A stretch of 64,000 nt of DNA from Spirochaetaceae bacterium (GTDB lineage: Bacteria > Spirochaetota > Spirochaetia > DSM-27196 > PWMO01): contig REDW01000104.1 of NCBI GenBank assembly GCA_007693325.1, positions 1-64,000 on the forward strand, in the 5' to 3' direction. Below the pieces are notes generated by a model. It ran no database searches. It saw only the letters and a list, made by a program, of their open reading frames with translations, and was not told where the DNA came from. Of the stretch, positions 52,170 to 60,240 are shown piece by piece. A program made the translations under genes and the position numbers. Position 1 is the first letter of the stretch. The number at the start of each line of letters is the position of its first letter.

Positions 52170-52880
52170 ATGAAACAAACACTATTCCTTATGGTCCTGA
52201 TTGCTCTGGTGGCTACCGGCGGCTCGCTGGTTGCACAGGAAGTCAACGATATCCAGGCGGAACAGCTGGGACAGGATACCGCCCAGCAGGCCCTGCAGGA
52301 AGTCTCGATCTCGCGATTTGAGGACCCAGGTTTCTGGCGCACGTACGTGCCGCACGATGCCGGAGTGATCACGCACCGGCGGCTCGAGGGCGGTCCGATG
52401 GACAAGGAGCCGATCGAAGCCGAAGTTGCCGCTGGAATCGATATTCCCGATGATTACGTACTGGGTATCAAGACCGAGTTCTTCCGCCGCGGAATAACCA
52501 ATATCTACGTTGAGGCTATCAGACCTCTGCCGGTGCCGGGTATAGCCAAGACGCTCTCGGTGTGGGTGGTCGGACGCAACTTCAATCACGAGCTGTACGC
52601 CATTATCCGCGACCAGTTCGGCAACCAGGGCCAGCTCTACATGGGCCGCATGAACTTCTCCGGCTGGCGCCGCATGACAACCGCAATCCCGCCCAACATC
52701 ATGCAGCGCAACGTGCACTATCCGCACCTGGCAGGCATTGAAATACTCGGATTTCTGATCCGCCCCGCGATGCTGGAGACCTACGGCTCGTATTACGTCT
52801 ACTTCGATGACCTGCGCGTCATGACGGACCTCTTCACCGAAGAGAGCCGCGATCCCGACGACATGGTGGACGGCTGGTAG
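52170..52880 (+). CDS. flaA: Periplasmic flagellar sheath protein FlaA (copy 2)
   Basis: 236 residues, 11 bases after copy 1, with its own AGGAGGGG Shine-Dalgarno. Signal peptide FLMVLIALVATGGSLVAQ. The FlaA segments are RFEDPGFWRTYVP, PGIAKTLSVWVVGRNFNHEL and YVYFDDLRVMTD. The two copies have diverged strongly, as FlaA1 and FlaA2 have in other spirochaetes. Different stoichiometry of the two along the filament affects stiffness in those species. Confidence 0.92.
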   Translation: MKQTLFLMVLIALVATGGSLVAQEVNDIQAEQLGQDTAQQALQEVSISRFEDPGFWRTYVPHDAGVITHRRLEGGPMDKEPIEAEVAAGIDIPDDYVLGIKTEFFRRGITNIYVEAIRPLPVPGIAKTLSVWVVGRNFNHELYAIIRDQFGNQGQLYMGRMNFSGWRRMTTAIPPNIMQRNVHYPHLAGIEILGFLIRPAMLETYGSYYVYFDDLRVMTDLFTEESRDPDDMVDGW

Positions 52881-52900
52881 AGCAGAGAAGCGGTCCGCGT

Positions 52901-53740
52901 TTAGCGCTGCTGTTCAGCGTTTGTACGCGGGGCCAGCGGGGCAGTGGGAAACAGACGCGCGAAGTTCTCGGCCACCGCGCAGACTAACCGGTCCAGCGGC
53001 TGGTGCCTGATTTCCGCCAGCGCACCGTAGGTGTGAGCGACGTAGCCCGGATGATTGGGTCTGCCGCGCGCGGGCAGCGGAGCCAGAAAGGGCGCATCGG
53101 TCTCAACCAGCAGCGCGTCCAGCGGGACCCTGGCGGCCGCCAGGCGCAGCTGTTCGGCATCAGGGAACGTCAGATTTCCGGCAAATGATACGTAGAACCC
53201 CAGGTCAACGCATTTGTCCACGTAGTCGGGAGCCGCGGAGAAGCAGTGCATGATTCCCCCGCGCGGCGGCGGGCAATCGCGCAGCACGCGGAGAATATCT
53301 TCGGTAGCATTCCGGTTGTGGATGATCAACGGTAAGTCAAACTCACGCGCAGCGTGCAGCTGCGCCTCAAACAGCGCGTACTGCGCCGCGGAGTGGTCGC
53401 GTCCGCGGAACCAGTCCAGACCGGTTTCGCCGATAGCCACCACTGCCGGGTTGGCTACCGCATCGCGGATACTACGCAGTGCAGTGTCGGCGGTGACACG
53501 CGCGGCTTCAGCGGGATGCACCCCTACGCTGTGTACAACGTAGGGGAAGCCGGCGGCCGCCTCGAGCCTCTGCTGCAGGTCACCGGCATGGATGCCGATG
53601 TCCAGCAGCGAGCACATGCCGGCGTCAAAGCAGCGCCTGAGTATATCGCGCAGCGGCACACCTCGGCCGGCGGTGACCGTGAGGTGGCAGTGCGAGTCAA
53701 TGGTGCCGGCCAGCGCCAGCAGGTGTTTCAGGTGATCCAT
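52901..53740 (-). CDS. tatD: TatD-family metal-dependent hydrolase
   Basis: 279 residues from ATG 53740; a GTG at 53788 would add 16 residues overlapping the ligase. TIDSHCHLTVT gives the first metal-binding HxH pair; AIGETGLDWFRGRDHSAAQ, PLIIHNRNATEDILR, GIMHCFSA and LVETDAPFLAPLPARGRPNH complete the TIM-barrel signature. TatD enzymes are magnesium-dependent DNases/exonucleases acting in DNA turnover or repair. It follows the acyl-CoA ligase closely. Confidence 0.9.
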   Translation of the reverse strand: MDHLKHLLALAGTIDSHCHLTVTAGRGVPLRDILRRCFDAGMCSLLDIGIHAGDLQQRLEAAAGFPYVVHSVGVHPAEAARVTADTALRSIRDAVANPAVVAIGETGLDWFRGRDHSAAQYALFEAQLHAAREFDLPLIIHNRNATEDILRVLRDCPPPRGGIMHCFSAAPDYVDKCVDLGFYVSFAGNLTFPDAEQLRLAAARVPLDALLVETDAPFLAPLPARGRPNHPGYVAHTYGALAEIRHQPLDRLVCAVAENFARLFPTAPLAPRTNAEQQR

Positions 53741-53771
53741 AGCCGGAGCTGCTCTCTTGCAGGCGTGGCGC

Positions 53772-55505
53772 TCAGTGCTGCTGTTCACCCTCTACGGAGT
53801 GGCGCTTGATTTTCTTGGTAGTGGTCATCTCCATGGGCTCATCGAGCAGCACTACCCGATTGATCCGCTGGTAGGGTGTCATCTGGTGGTTCACCTCGGC
53901 AACAACCTCATTGATGCGTTCTTCAATCGCTTTGCGACCCGCCTCGCCGCGCTGCAGCTGCTGTTCAAACAGCTCTTGACTGGGATAGATCAGCGCCTCG
54001 ATCTGTTCGACCTTGCTGTGAGGATCGTCCTGGTAGCCGCGTACCATGATCTGCTCCACCTCGTCATAGAGCTGAAAGTTGTTTTCGATCTCTTCGGGGT
54101 AGACGTTCTTGCCGCCCTCGGTGACAATCAGGTTCTTGGCGCGGCCGGTGAGATAGAGGTAGTTTTCGCTGTCCAGGTAGCCGATATCACCGGTCTTGAA
54201 GTAACCGTCGTCGGTGAAGACTTCGGCGGTTTCCTCGGGCATATTATAGTAGCCCTGCATGACCATCGGTCCTTTGACCACAATTTCCCCTGCACCGCGT
54301 TCATCGGGATCGATGATCTTCATGTCGACCTCGGGGATCACCCGGCCGACGCTGGTCTCCTTGTAGTGGTCTTTTGGATTGAGGGTCAGAATCGGTGCTG
54401 TCTCGGTCAAGCCGTAGCCCTGCACAAAGTCGATGCCGAGCTGATTGTAGCGCCGAAAAACGCTCGGCGCCAGCGGTCCTCCGCCGGAGATGCAGATCCG
54501 CACCGTAGCCAGTGATGCCTTGTCCAGCACGCTGTGAAAGATCTTCTTGCCGGGGTTTTTCCCGCTGAGTTTCTTGATCAAGCCGCTGAGGCCCATCAGG
54601 AATCGAATCACTGCGTAGACTATAATGCCTTTTTCCCGGACACCGCGCATGATGCCGTTGAGTACCTTGTTGAACAGCATCGGCACACCCAGAAACATGC
54701 TGACGCGCGCCTCTTTCAGGTCGTGCAGAATCTGCTTTATCACCATGCGCTTGCCGAATACCAGTTCGGCTCCCACCGACATGCTTTCAATGAATACCGC
54801 CAGCATACAGTACGAGTGGTGCAGCGGCAGTAGTGCGTAGAAGATGTCGGTGTGGTAGATGCTGAGGTTGGCCTGTGCCAGAAGGCAGTCCGAGACAAAA
54901 TTGGCGTGCGTCAGCATGACGCCCTTGGGCCGCCCGGTTGTGCCCGAGGTAAACAGGATAGCGGCCAGGTCATCTTCGGCTGCCGGCTTGATCTTGTAGT
55001 CGCGTTTGGCCTCGAGATGATAGATGTACGGCTCCTGATTGCTGGAGAGGCTGAACACACCGCGCGGGGCGGCCTTGCGCGCGCGGAAGTGTTCAAAGCG
55101 CTCTTCGTCAACAAACAGCACCCGGGCCCCCGAAACCGACAGCAGCCGCTCGATCTCGGCGTCTTTTAACTGGTAGTCTATCGGTACAACCGTGGCGCCG
55201 GCGAACAGCGTAGCCATGTAGGCGATCGCCCACTCGGGGCTGTTCTTGCCACTGACCGCCACCTTGTCTCCGTGGTCTATCTTGACCGAACGCAGGAAAT
55301 TTGCCACTCGCAGAATGATCTGCTGCGCTTCACGGAATGTCATGCTGATGCGCTCGGGGTCGTAGACCGTGTAGCACTGGCGATCGGGAAAGCGTTCTGC
55401 GCTGATAGTGAAGAGTTCGGCCAGCGTGGGCCACGTGCCGTTGAAGTGCGTTCCACGATACTGGTCGAGGAAGCTCCAAGGGGTGTTATGTTGCGTGCTT
55501 TTCAT
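53772..55505 (-). CDS. AMP-binding long-chain fatty acid-CoA ligase-like
   Basis: 577 residues, ANL superfamily. The P-loop motif is AAILFTSGTTGRPKGVMLTH near residue 185; QGYGLTETAPILTLN, GYFKTGDIGYLDSENYLYLT and the hinge GRAKNLIVTEGGKNVYPEEI follow, then the C-terminal lid. The catalytic Lys of the lid is likely KKIKRHSV near the end. It activates fatty acids to acyl-AMP and then CoA thioesters in phospholipid metabolism; spirochaetes often scavenge fatty acids and carry several such genes. Confidence 0.9.
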   Translation of the reverse strand: MKSTQHNTPWSFLDQYRGTHFNGTWPTLAELFTISAERFPDRQCYTVYDPERISMTFREAQQIILRVANFLRSVKIDHGDKVAVSGKNSPEWAIAYMATLFAGATVVPIDYQLKDAEIERLLSVSGARVLFVDEERFEHFRARKAAPRGVFSLSSNQEPYIYHLEAKRDYKIKPAAEDDLAAILFTSGTTGRPKGVMLTHANFVSDCLLAQANLSIYHTDIFYALLPLHHSYCMLAVFIESMSVGAELVFGKRMVIKQILHDLKEARVSMFLGVPMLFNKVLNGIMRGVREKGIIVYAVIRFLMGLSGLIKKLSGKNPGKKIFHSVLDKASLATVRICISGGGPLAPSVFRRYNQLGIDFVQGYGLTETAPILTLNPKDHYKETSVGRVIPEVDMKIIDPDERGAGEIVVKGPMVMQGYYNMPEETAEVFTDDGYFKTGDIGYLDSENYLYLTGRAKNLIVTEGGKNVYPEEIENNFQLYDEVEQIMVRGYQDDPHSKVEQIEALIYPSQELFEQQLQRGEAGRKAIEERINEVVAEVNHQMTPYQRINRVVLLDEPMEMTTTKKIKRHSVEGEQQH

Positions 55506-55546
55506 AGCGATTCCCTGTGAGTTGGTCTTGGGTTGTGGATGGTGTC

Positions 55547-55575
55547 ATTGTAACACGGACGCGGAGGTCTGTCGC
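55547..55575 (-). promoter_or_regulatory. Sigma-70-like promoter of the acyl-CoA ligase gene
   Basis: Minus strand: GCGACA (55575-55570), 17-nt spacer, TACAAT (55552-55547). Unlike several other genes here, this transcript has a leader of about 35 nt with an AGGGAA Shine-Dalgarno. Confidence 0.5.
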
Positions 55576-55598
55576 CCCGCAGCAGCGCGCCGTTCCGA

Positions 55599-56831
55599 TC
55601 AGTATTCGTACTTGCGGCGGATCGAGGCTACCACGTCCTGCATACCCAGAAAGATTTCAACCAGTTCGGGGTCAAACTGACGGCCGGCGTTCTGCTTCAG
55701 GTACTCCAGGGCGCGTTCTTCAACCCACGGATTCTTGTAAGAACGTTCGGAGATCAGCGCGTCAAATACGTCCGCAATCGACACTATCCGCGCGCTGACG
55801 GGGATCTCTTCGGCGCGTTTGCCCGCGCCGAATTCGATGTTGCTGAGTTGCAGCGATTTGATTTTTCCCGGATAACCGCTCCCGTCCCAGCGCTCGTGGT
55901 GATTCAGTATGACCTCGCGCGCTATCTGGTCCCACGGTGAATCGGCACGGCTGAACAGCCGTGCGCCGAGAACGGTGTGCCATTTCAGCAGGGTCTGTTC
56001 TTCTGCGCTGAGTGCGTTGCGTTTTTTCAGGATTGCATCGCTGATTGCAATTTTCCCGATGTCGTGCAGCATTGCCGCGGTCTTGATCATACCGCGGTTG
56101 CGCCGCATGGTGCGTTCGGGTATGCTGCGCTGCTGCGCCCAGATTTCGTAGAGTTCGGCAGCGTACGCGCCAACTCGCTTGGCGTGGCGGCTGGTCTCGT
56201 AGGGATCGCGGAGCTCGGCCAGTTCAACCATTCGCAGTACCATTTCCTTACTCATGCGCGCGGTTTCGATGGCGTTGGCGGCATGCCGTGCAAACTGATT
56301 GACGTAGCGCCGGTCCTGTTCGGAAAACGGCACCACCTGGCCCTGGTTATCCAGCGCGTTGATCAGCTGCAGCACACCCACAACCTTGGCAGAGCGCGTG
56401 ATCAGCGGGACAATCAGCATCGAACCGGTGGTGTAGTCCGACTTCTGGTCAAACGAAGGATTGAAAGAGTAGTCCACGTCGCTGTGGATGTGATAGACGT
56501 CATCGATCAGCAGCGACTCTCCGCTGGAGGCAACGTAGCCGGCCAGCGAACGGTTGTCCAACGGCAGGCTGCGGCTGGAGTAGACGTAGCGCGACTCAGC
56601 CTGGTTGCGGGCAAACAGCGTATCGTTCTGCACGTAGCTGAAAAAGAGCCGCTGCTTTGAGATCAGGTAGAGCGTTCCGGCATCCGCTTTGACAAAACGG
56701 CGGCTCTCGTGCAGCACGCGCTCCAGCAGTTCGTCGAGCTCCTGGATGTGATGTATCGAGTCAACCGTATCGAGCAGCGCGTTGATATCGCGAGGTGTTT
56801 GCTGACTCGGTGCATGCGTTTGAGACGACAC
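55599..56831 (-). CDS. GAF/HD-GYP cyclic di-GMP phosphodiesterase
   Basis: 410 residues. A GAF domain at about 28-190 (AGTLYLISKQRLFF, STGS-type binding pocket at TTGSMLIVPLI) precedes an HD-GYP domain with HD at 256-257 (AMLHDIGKIA), HHE at 311-313 and DGSGYP at 316-321, so all metal and substrate motifs are intact. It should hydrolyse c-di-GMP, with activity gated by a small ligand or redox signal at the GAF domain. The GTG start at 56831 is 6 nt after a -10 box, with no Shine-Dalgarno. The PilZ proteins at 35509 and 43542 could read its output. Confidence 0.92.
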   Translation of the reverse strand: MSSQTHAPSQQTPRDINALLDTVDSIHHIQELDELLERVLHESRRFVKADAGTLYLISKQRLFFSYVQNDTLFARNQAESRYVYSSRSLPLDNRSLAGYVASSGESLLIDDVYHIHSDVDYSFNPSFDQKSDYTTGSMLIVPLITRSAKVVGVLQLINALDNQGQVVPFSEQDRRYVNQFARHAANAIETARMSKEMVLRMVELAELRDPYETSRHAKRVGAYAAELYEIWAQQRSIPERTMRRNRGMIKTAAMLHDIGKIAISDAILKKRNALSAEEQTLLKWHTVLGARLFSRADSPWDQIAREVILNHHERWDGSGYPGKIKSLQLSNIEFGAGKRAEEIPVSARIVSIADVFDALISERSYKNPWVEERALEYLKQNAGRQFDPELVEIFLGMQDVVASIRRKYEY

Positions 56832-56837
56832 GCCTAT

Positions 56838-56866
56838 AGTGTACGCTTTGCAGCGCGCTTGTGCAA
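56838..56866 (-). promoter_or_regulatory. Sigma-70-like promoter of the HD-GYP gene, leaderless spacing
   Basis: Minus strand: TTGCAC (56866-56861), 17-nt spacer, TACACT (56843-56838), then ATAGGC and the GTG at 56831. Confidence 0.55.
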
Positions 56867-56878
56867 ATCATCCTTTCC

Positions 56879-57343
56879 TCAGGTGAGATCGGCAAACCGC
56901 GCGCCGACGAACTGCGCCAGCACTGTCGGTGCAATACGGATCTGGGCACCGAGAACACCGGCGCTGACGTAGATTCGCTGGTGCAGAAGGGCGGTCTCAT
57001 CGATCAGGGTTGGCAGCGGGGTACGCATGCCGATGGGCGAGCAGGCGCCGCGCCGGTAGCCGGTAGTGGCAAACAGGTCACGCGCAGCGATCAGCGCCAC
57101 GCGCTTGTCGGCGCCGGCAGCAGCTGCCTTTCCGGGGTCCAGCTCCAGCGAGCCGGGTACGCAACAGACCAGCAGACCGCTGCGGTCACCGCGCGCTACC
57201 AGCGTCTTGAACAGCTCGTCCGCCGTTGCGCCGATCCTGCGCGCCACCGAGACTGCGTCCAGGGCAGCCCCACCGCTGTCGTAAGTTATGACCTCGTGCG
57301 CTACACCGTGGGCCTGCAGCAGGCGCGTAACGTTGGTCTGCAT
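56879..57343 (-). CDS. YbaK/EbsC-type Cys-tRNA(Pro) deacylase
   Basis: 154 residues from ATG 57343, right after the pdxA stop. The family features are RIGATADELFKTLVARGDRS (with the conserved Lys), CVPGSLELDPGKAA, and GYRRGACSPIGMRTPLPTLI. YbaK removes Cys mischarged on tRNA-Pro by prolyl-tRNA synthetase. The upstream extension to 57451 lies within pdxA and is ignored. Its cotranscription with the sugar-acid genes looks incidental. Confidence 0.88.
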   Translation of the reverse strand: MQTNVTRLLQAHGVAHEVITYDSGGAALDAVSVARRIGATADELFKTLVARGDRSGLLVCCVPGSLELDPGKAAAAGADKRVALIAARDLFATTGYRRGACSPIGMRTPLPTLIDETALLHQRIYVSAGVLGAQIRIAPTVLAQFVGARFADLT

Positions 57344-57347
57344 GCGC

Positions 57348-58322
57348 TCAGCGGCCCGCTGCCAGCAGCTGAGCCATGCGGTAGGCGGCGTGCAGGCTGC
57401 GCGTGCGTGCGATGCCCTGGTAGGCGATGTCAAAGGCGGTTCCGTGGTCAACCGAGGTTCGGATTATCGGCAGGCCGAGGGTCACGTTGACACCGCCGTC
57501 AAAGTCCAGCGTCTTCATCGGGATGTGACCCTGGTCGTGGTACATGCAGACCACCGCGTCGTAACGTCGGTTTTCCACCGCCTGGTAGAAGACCGTATCG
57601 GCGGCGATCGGTCCGTGGGCGTCGATACCGCGCGTGCGCGCGGCCTGCACCGCGGGCTGGATCTCGCGTGCGTCTTCCTGACCAAAGAGGCCGTGTTCGC
57701 CGGCGTGCGGGTTGAGCCCGGCAACCGCAATTCTGGCTCGCGGGCGCAACCGCAGCAGCGCGCTGTGGGTCAGCTCGATAACCTGCAGCACGCGCTGTTG
57801 CCGCACGCGCTCGATGGCGTCTCGCAACGCCACATGGGTGCTGACGTGGGTTACAATCAGCTTCTCGCAGGCCAGCATCATGGTTGTAGCTCTGGTGCCG
57901 CACAACTCGGCAATGAACTCGGTATGGCCGGAAAACCCCGGCTGCGACAGACCGCAGGCTTCCTTGTTGATTGGCAGGGTCACCATGGCATCGATAACGC
58001 CGTCGAGCGCCAGGCGCGTGGCGCGTTCAACGTAGGCTATAGCCGCTCTGCCGCTTTCCATAGAGAGCCGCCCGGGGTGTATGTCGGCCGGCGACAGCAG
58101 CCCGAGATCAAGTACCGCCAGTGTGCCCGCCCGGGGCCGAGCGGCAGCGTCGGCCACTGGCGTGAAATCGATGCTGAGACTCAGAGCCTCGCGGGCTCGC
58201 TTGAGTGCGGCAAGATCGCCGACGGCTACGGTGTCTGCGCCGAACAGCCCCTCGCCCCACGCCTTGAGCATAAGTTCGGGACCTACTCCGTTTGCATCGC
58301 CAATAGTAACTGCAATCATCAC
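57348..58322 (-). CDS. PdxA-family dehydrogenase, probably PdxA2 type
   Basis: 324 residues. MIAVTIGDANGVGPELMLKA, LPINKEACGLSQPGFSGHTE (zinc His) and VCMYHDQGHIPMKTLDFDGG then DHGTAFDIAYQG are typical of 4-hydroxythreonine-4-phosphate dehydrogenases. It overlaps the DUF1537 kinase gene by 4 nt. That pairing is the hallmark of PdxA2, which oxidises D-threonate or erythronate 4-phosphate rather than making vitamin B6. No other B6 gene is visible, so the catabolic reading is favoured, but the sequence alone does not exclude B6 synthesis. Confidence 0.85.
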   Translation of the reverse strand: MMIAVTIGDANGVGPELMLKAWGEGLFGADTVAVGDLAALKRAREALSLSIDFTPVADAAARPRAGTLAVLDLGLLSPADIHPGRLSMESGRAAIAYVERATRLALDGVIDAMVTLPINKEACGLSQPGFSGHTEFIAELCGTRATTMMLACEKLIVTHVSTHVALRDAIERVRQQRVLQVIELTHSALLRLRPRARIAVAGLNPHAGEHGLFGQEDAREIQPAVQAARTRGIDAHGPIAADTVFYQAVENRRYDAVVCMYHDQGHIPMKTLDFDGGVNVTLGLPIIRTSVDHGTAFDIAYQGIARTRSLHAAYRMAQLLAAGR

Positions 58323-59581
58323 GCCCGCTCCTCGAGATAGTCCAGAATACGTAGTATGGCATTGTCAGCGCCAAAACCGCCGGCCTTTGTTACTACCGGT
58401 ATCTGATTGACCGCGGCGGAATTGCCGCGCGCCGTGTGGTCCAGCACAAAGTGCCCACACGGGATACCCGGTAGCGCTTCGGTTTCAACCGAAAAACCGC
58501 TACAGCCGAGCGCGGCTGCAACCTTCACGGCGGTGTCCCCGCCGCTGAGCATCAGGCCGCCGGGCGGCTCGCTCAGGACAATAGCGGCTACCAGATGCCC
58601 GATGAAACGCGCGATACTGTCGGCACACGTGTGGGTGGCGTCGCCGCCGCCCGGGCTGCGTAACAGACACGGCGCGCCGCGGCTGCGGGCGTTGTGATAC
58701 AGTTGCTTCAGACGGCTATGCTCGGCCTGCGGCGCGTCAACTGCGGCTGCAGGATCGAGACGCAGCTCGCACAGCTCAGAGCGCTGCTGCAGCGCGTGGT
58801 CGATCTGCACAGCGGCATTGGCGCTCAAACTGCCAACCACAATCAGCACCGGTGCAGCGCTGGTTTTTGGTGGGAGCAGAAATTGGGCCAATCCCGAAGA
58901 ACCGACCGGCAGCACCGCTTGATCCAGCTGCCACACGCCGGCGGCGATAATCTGCAGGTCGTGGTCTGTCTCGGCGTCCACGACTGCCAGCTGAGGTCCT
59001 GCAGCGGCGCAGATCCGGCGCAGCCGCTCCTGCAGCGGCAACGGCCCGCGGCGGACGGCCTCCAGATTGATCAACGTGATCTGATAGCTGCACTGAGTCG
59101 ACATAATGTCTGCGATTGATGAGTGTGCTACCGGCGTCCTCGGATCACGCGCGGTCTCGGTTTCGGCAAGCGGCTGGGAGTGCACCAGGCAGCGGCCGCC
59201 GACCGTGGTGCGTCCGTGGTGCGGCAGCGCCGGCGCCACTACTGCCAGGCGCGCTGAGGAGGCATCGAGTGCCGCGGCAATTTCGCTGCCGGGGTTGCCG
59301 CGCATGGTTGAGTCTATCTTCTTGTAGAAGTGCTGCACGCCGTGGGTCTGCAGCTGTGAGACCGCGGCAAAGACCTTGTCGTAGGCGCTACGCGCGTTGT
59401 CAAAGCGCGACTCGGTGTCAATCGCCAGCACGTCAAAGCGCTGTAGCGACTGCGGTGGTAGCGTGCCGTCAAACGAGACCGCGCTTGCGTAACCCCGTTT
59501 AGCAAACTGAACCGTGGTATCGTTGGCACCGGTAAAATCATCAGCCAGGATAACCATTCGGGTGCGTATTGCGGGGCGCAT
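58319..59581 (-). CDS. Four-carbon acid sugar kinase (DUF1537 family)
   Basis: 420 residues. The N-terminal domain begins MVILADDFTGANDTTVQFAK (substrate-binding DDxTGA motif) and the C-terminal domain has LVVVGSLSA-type and GGLMLSGGDTAVKVAAALG (nucleotide-binding GGDT). Family members phosphorylate threonate, erythronate or related acids at O4. With the PdxA2-type dehydrogenase it would convert such an acid through its 4-phosphate to dihydroxyacetone phosphate and CO2. An AGAGGA Shine-Dalgarno supports ATG 59581; ATG 59557 matches the family start better. Confidence 0.87.
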   Translation of the reverse strand: MRPAIRTRMVILADDFTGANDTTVQFAKRGYASAVSFDGTLPPQSLQRFDVLAIDTESRFDNARSAYDKVFAAVSQLQTHGVQHFYKKIDSTMRGNPGSEIAAALDASSARLAVVAPALPHHGRTTVGGRCLVHSQPLAETETARDPRTPVAHSSIADIMSTQCSYQITLINLEAVRRGPLPLQERLRRICAAAGPQLAVVDAETDHDLQIIAAGVWQLDQAVLPVGSSGLAQFLLPPKTSAAPVLIVVGSLSANAAVQIDHALQQRSELCELRLDPAAAVDAPQAEHSRLKQLYHNARSRGAPCLLRSPGGGDATHTCADSIARFIGHLVAAIVLSEPPGGLMLSGGDTAVKVAAALGCSGFSVETEALPGIPCGHFVLDHTARGNSAAVNQIPVVTKAGGFGADNAILRILDYLEERA

Positions 59582-59602
59582 CGCTTCACAGTCCTCTGCG
59601 TA

Positions 59603-60097
59603 TCAGAGCCGGGTCAACACTACCGAGCTTTGCTGCAGAATATCGGGCACCAGCGGATCGTTGCGGTAGTCGTAGTGGTATACAATCTCGCTCACACCGG
59701 CGGCCGCCAGCAGCTTGGCGCAGGTGATACACGGGAAGTGGGTGATATAGATGGTAGCTCCGTCCAGGCGGACACCGCGCCGCGCGGCGTCGGCAACAGC
59801 GTTCTGCTCGGCGTGTACGGTTGCCTGCTCGTGGCCGTCGCGCATACGCGAGCGGTGGACGGCACCCGGCAGGAAGCCGTTATAACCGGCGGCGATGATC
59901 CGGTTGCGGTTCTGACCGCCGGAGACCAGTACACAGCCTACGTGAAGCCGTTGGCAGCTGGAACGAGATGCCAGCAGCAAGGCGGTAGCCATGAAATAGG
60001 CGCCCCACGAAGGGCGCGCGGCGAGACCTTCGGTGGTGCGCGCAACGTCTTCGATGAGGGTGGTGTCTGCCGCGCGTGAATCGCTGTTGCTATCCAT
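59603..60097 (-). CDS. dCMP deaminase family protein
   Basis: 164 residues from ATG 60097. Zinc-binding motifs are HAEQNAVADAA (His and catalytic Glu) and PCITCAKLL (two Cys). RLHVGCVLVSG and GYNGFLPGA are typical of deoxycytidylate deaminases (ComEB-like). It supplies dUMP for thymidylate synthesis. The extended -10 TGG-CATAAT 12 bases before the ATG and the absence of a Shine-Dalgarno suggest a very short leader. Confidence 0.88.
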   Translation of the reverse strand: MDSNSDSRAADTTLIEDVARTTEGLAARPSWGAYFMATALLLASRSSCQRLHVGCVLVSGGQNRNRIIAAGYNGFLPGAVHRSRMRDGHEQATVHAEQNAVADAARRGVRLDGATIYITHFPCITCAKLLAAAGVSEIVYHYDYRNDPLVPDILQQSSVVLTRL

Positions 60098-60240
60098 GAC
60101 GTTGCGCCGATTATGCCATACTGCCACAGTTTTCGCCAGCGTGCGCTGCCGTGTCTGCGTTGTGTCAAGATTCTGCGTGTGCGCTTGCACCGTACCCGCG
60201 GCAGCGGTACCTTATAGGAATAAGGGATCATACGCGCTAG

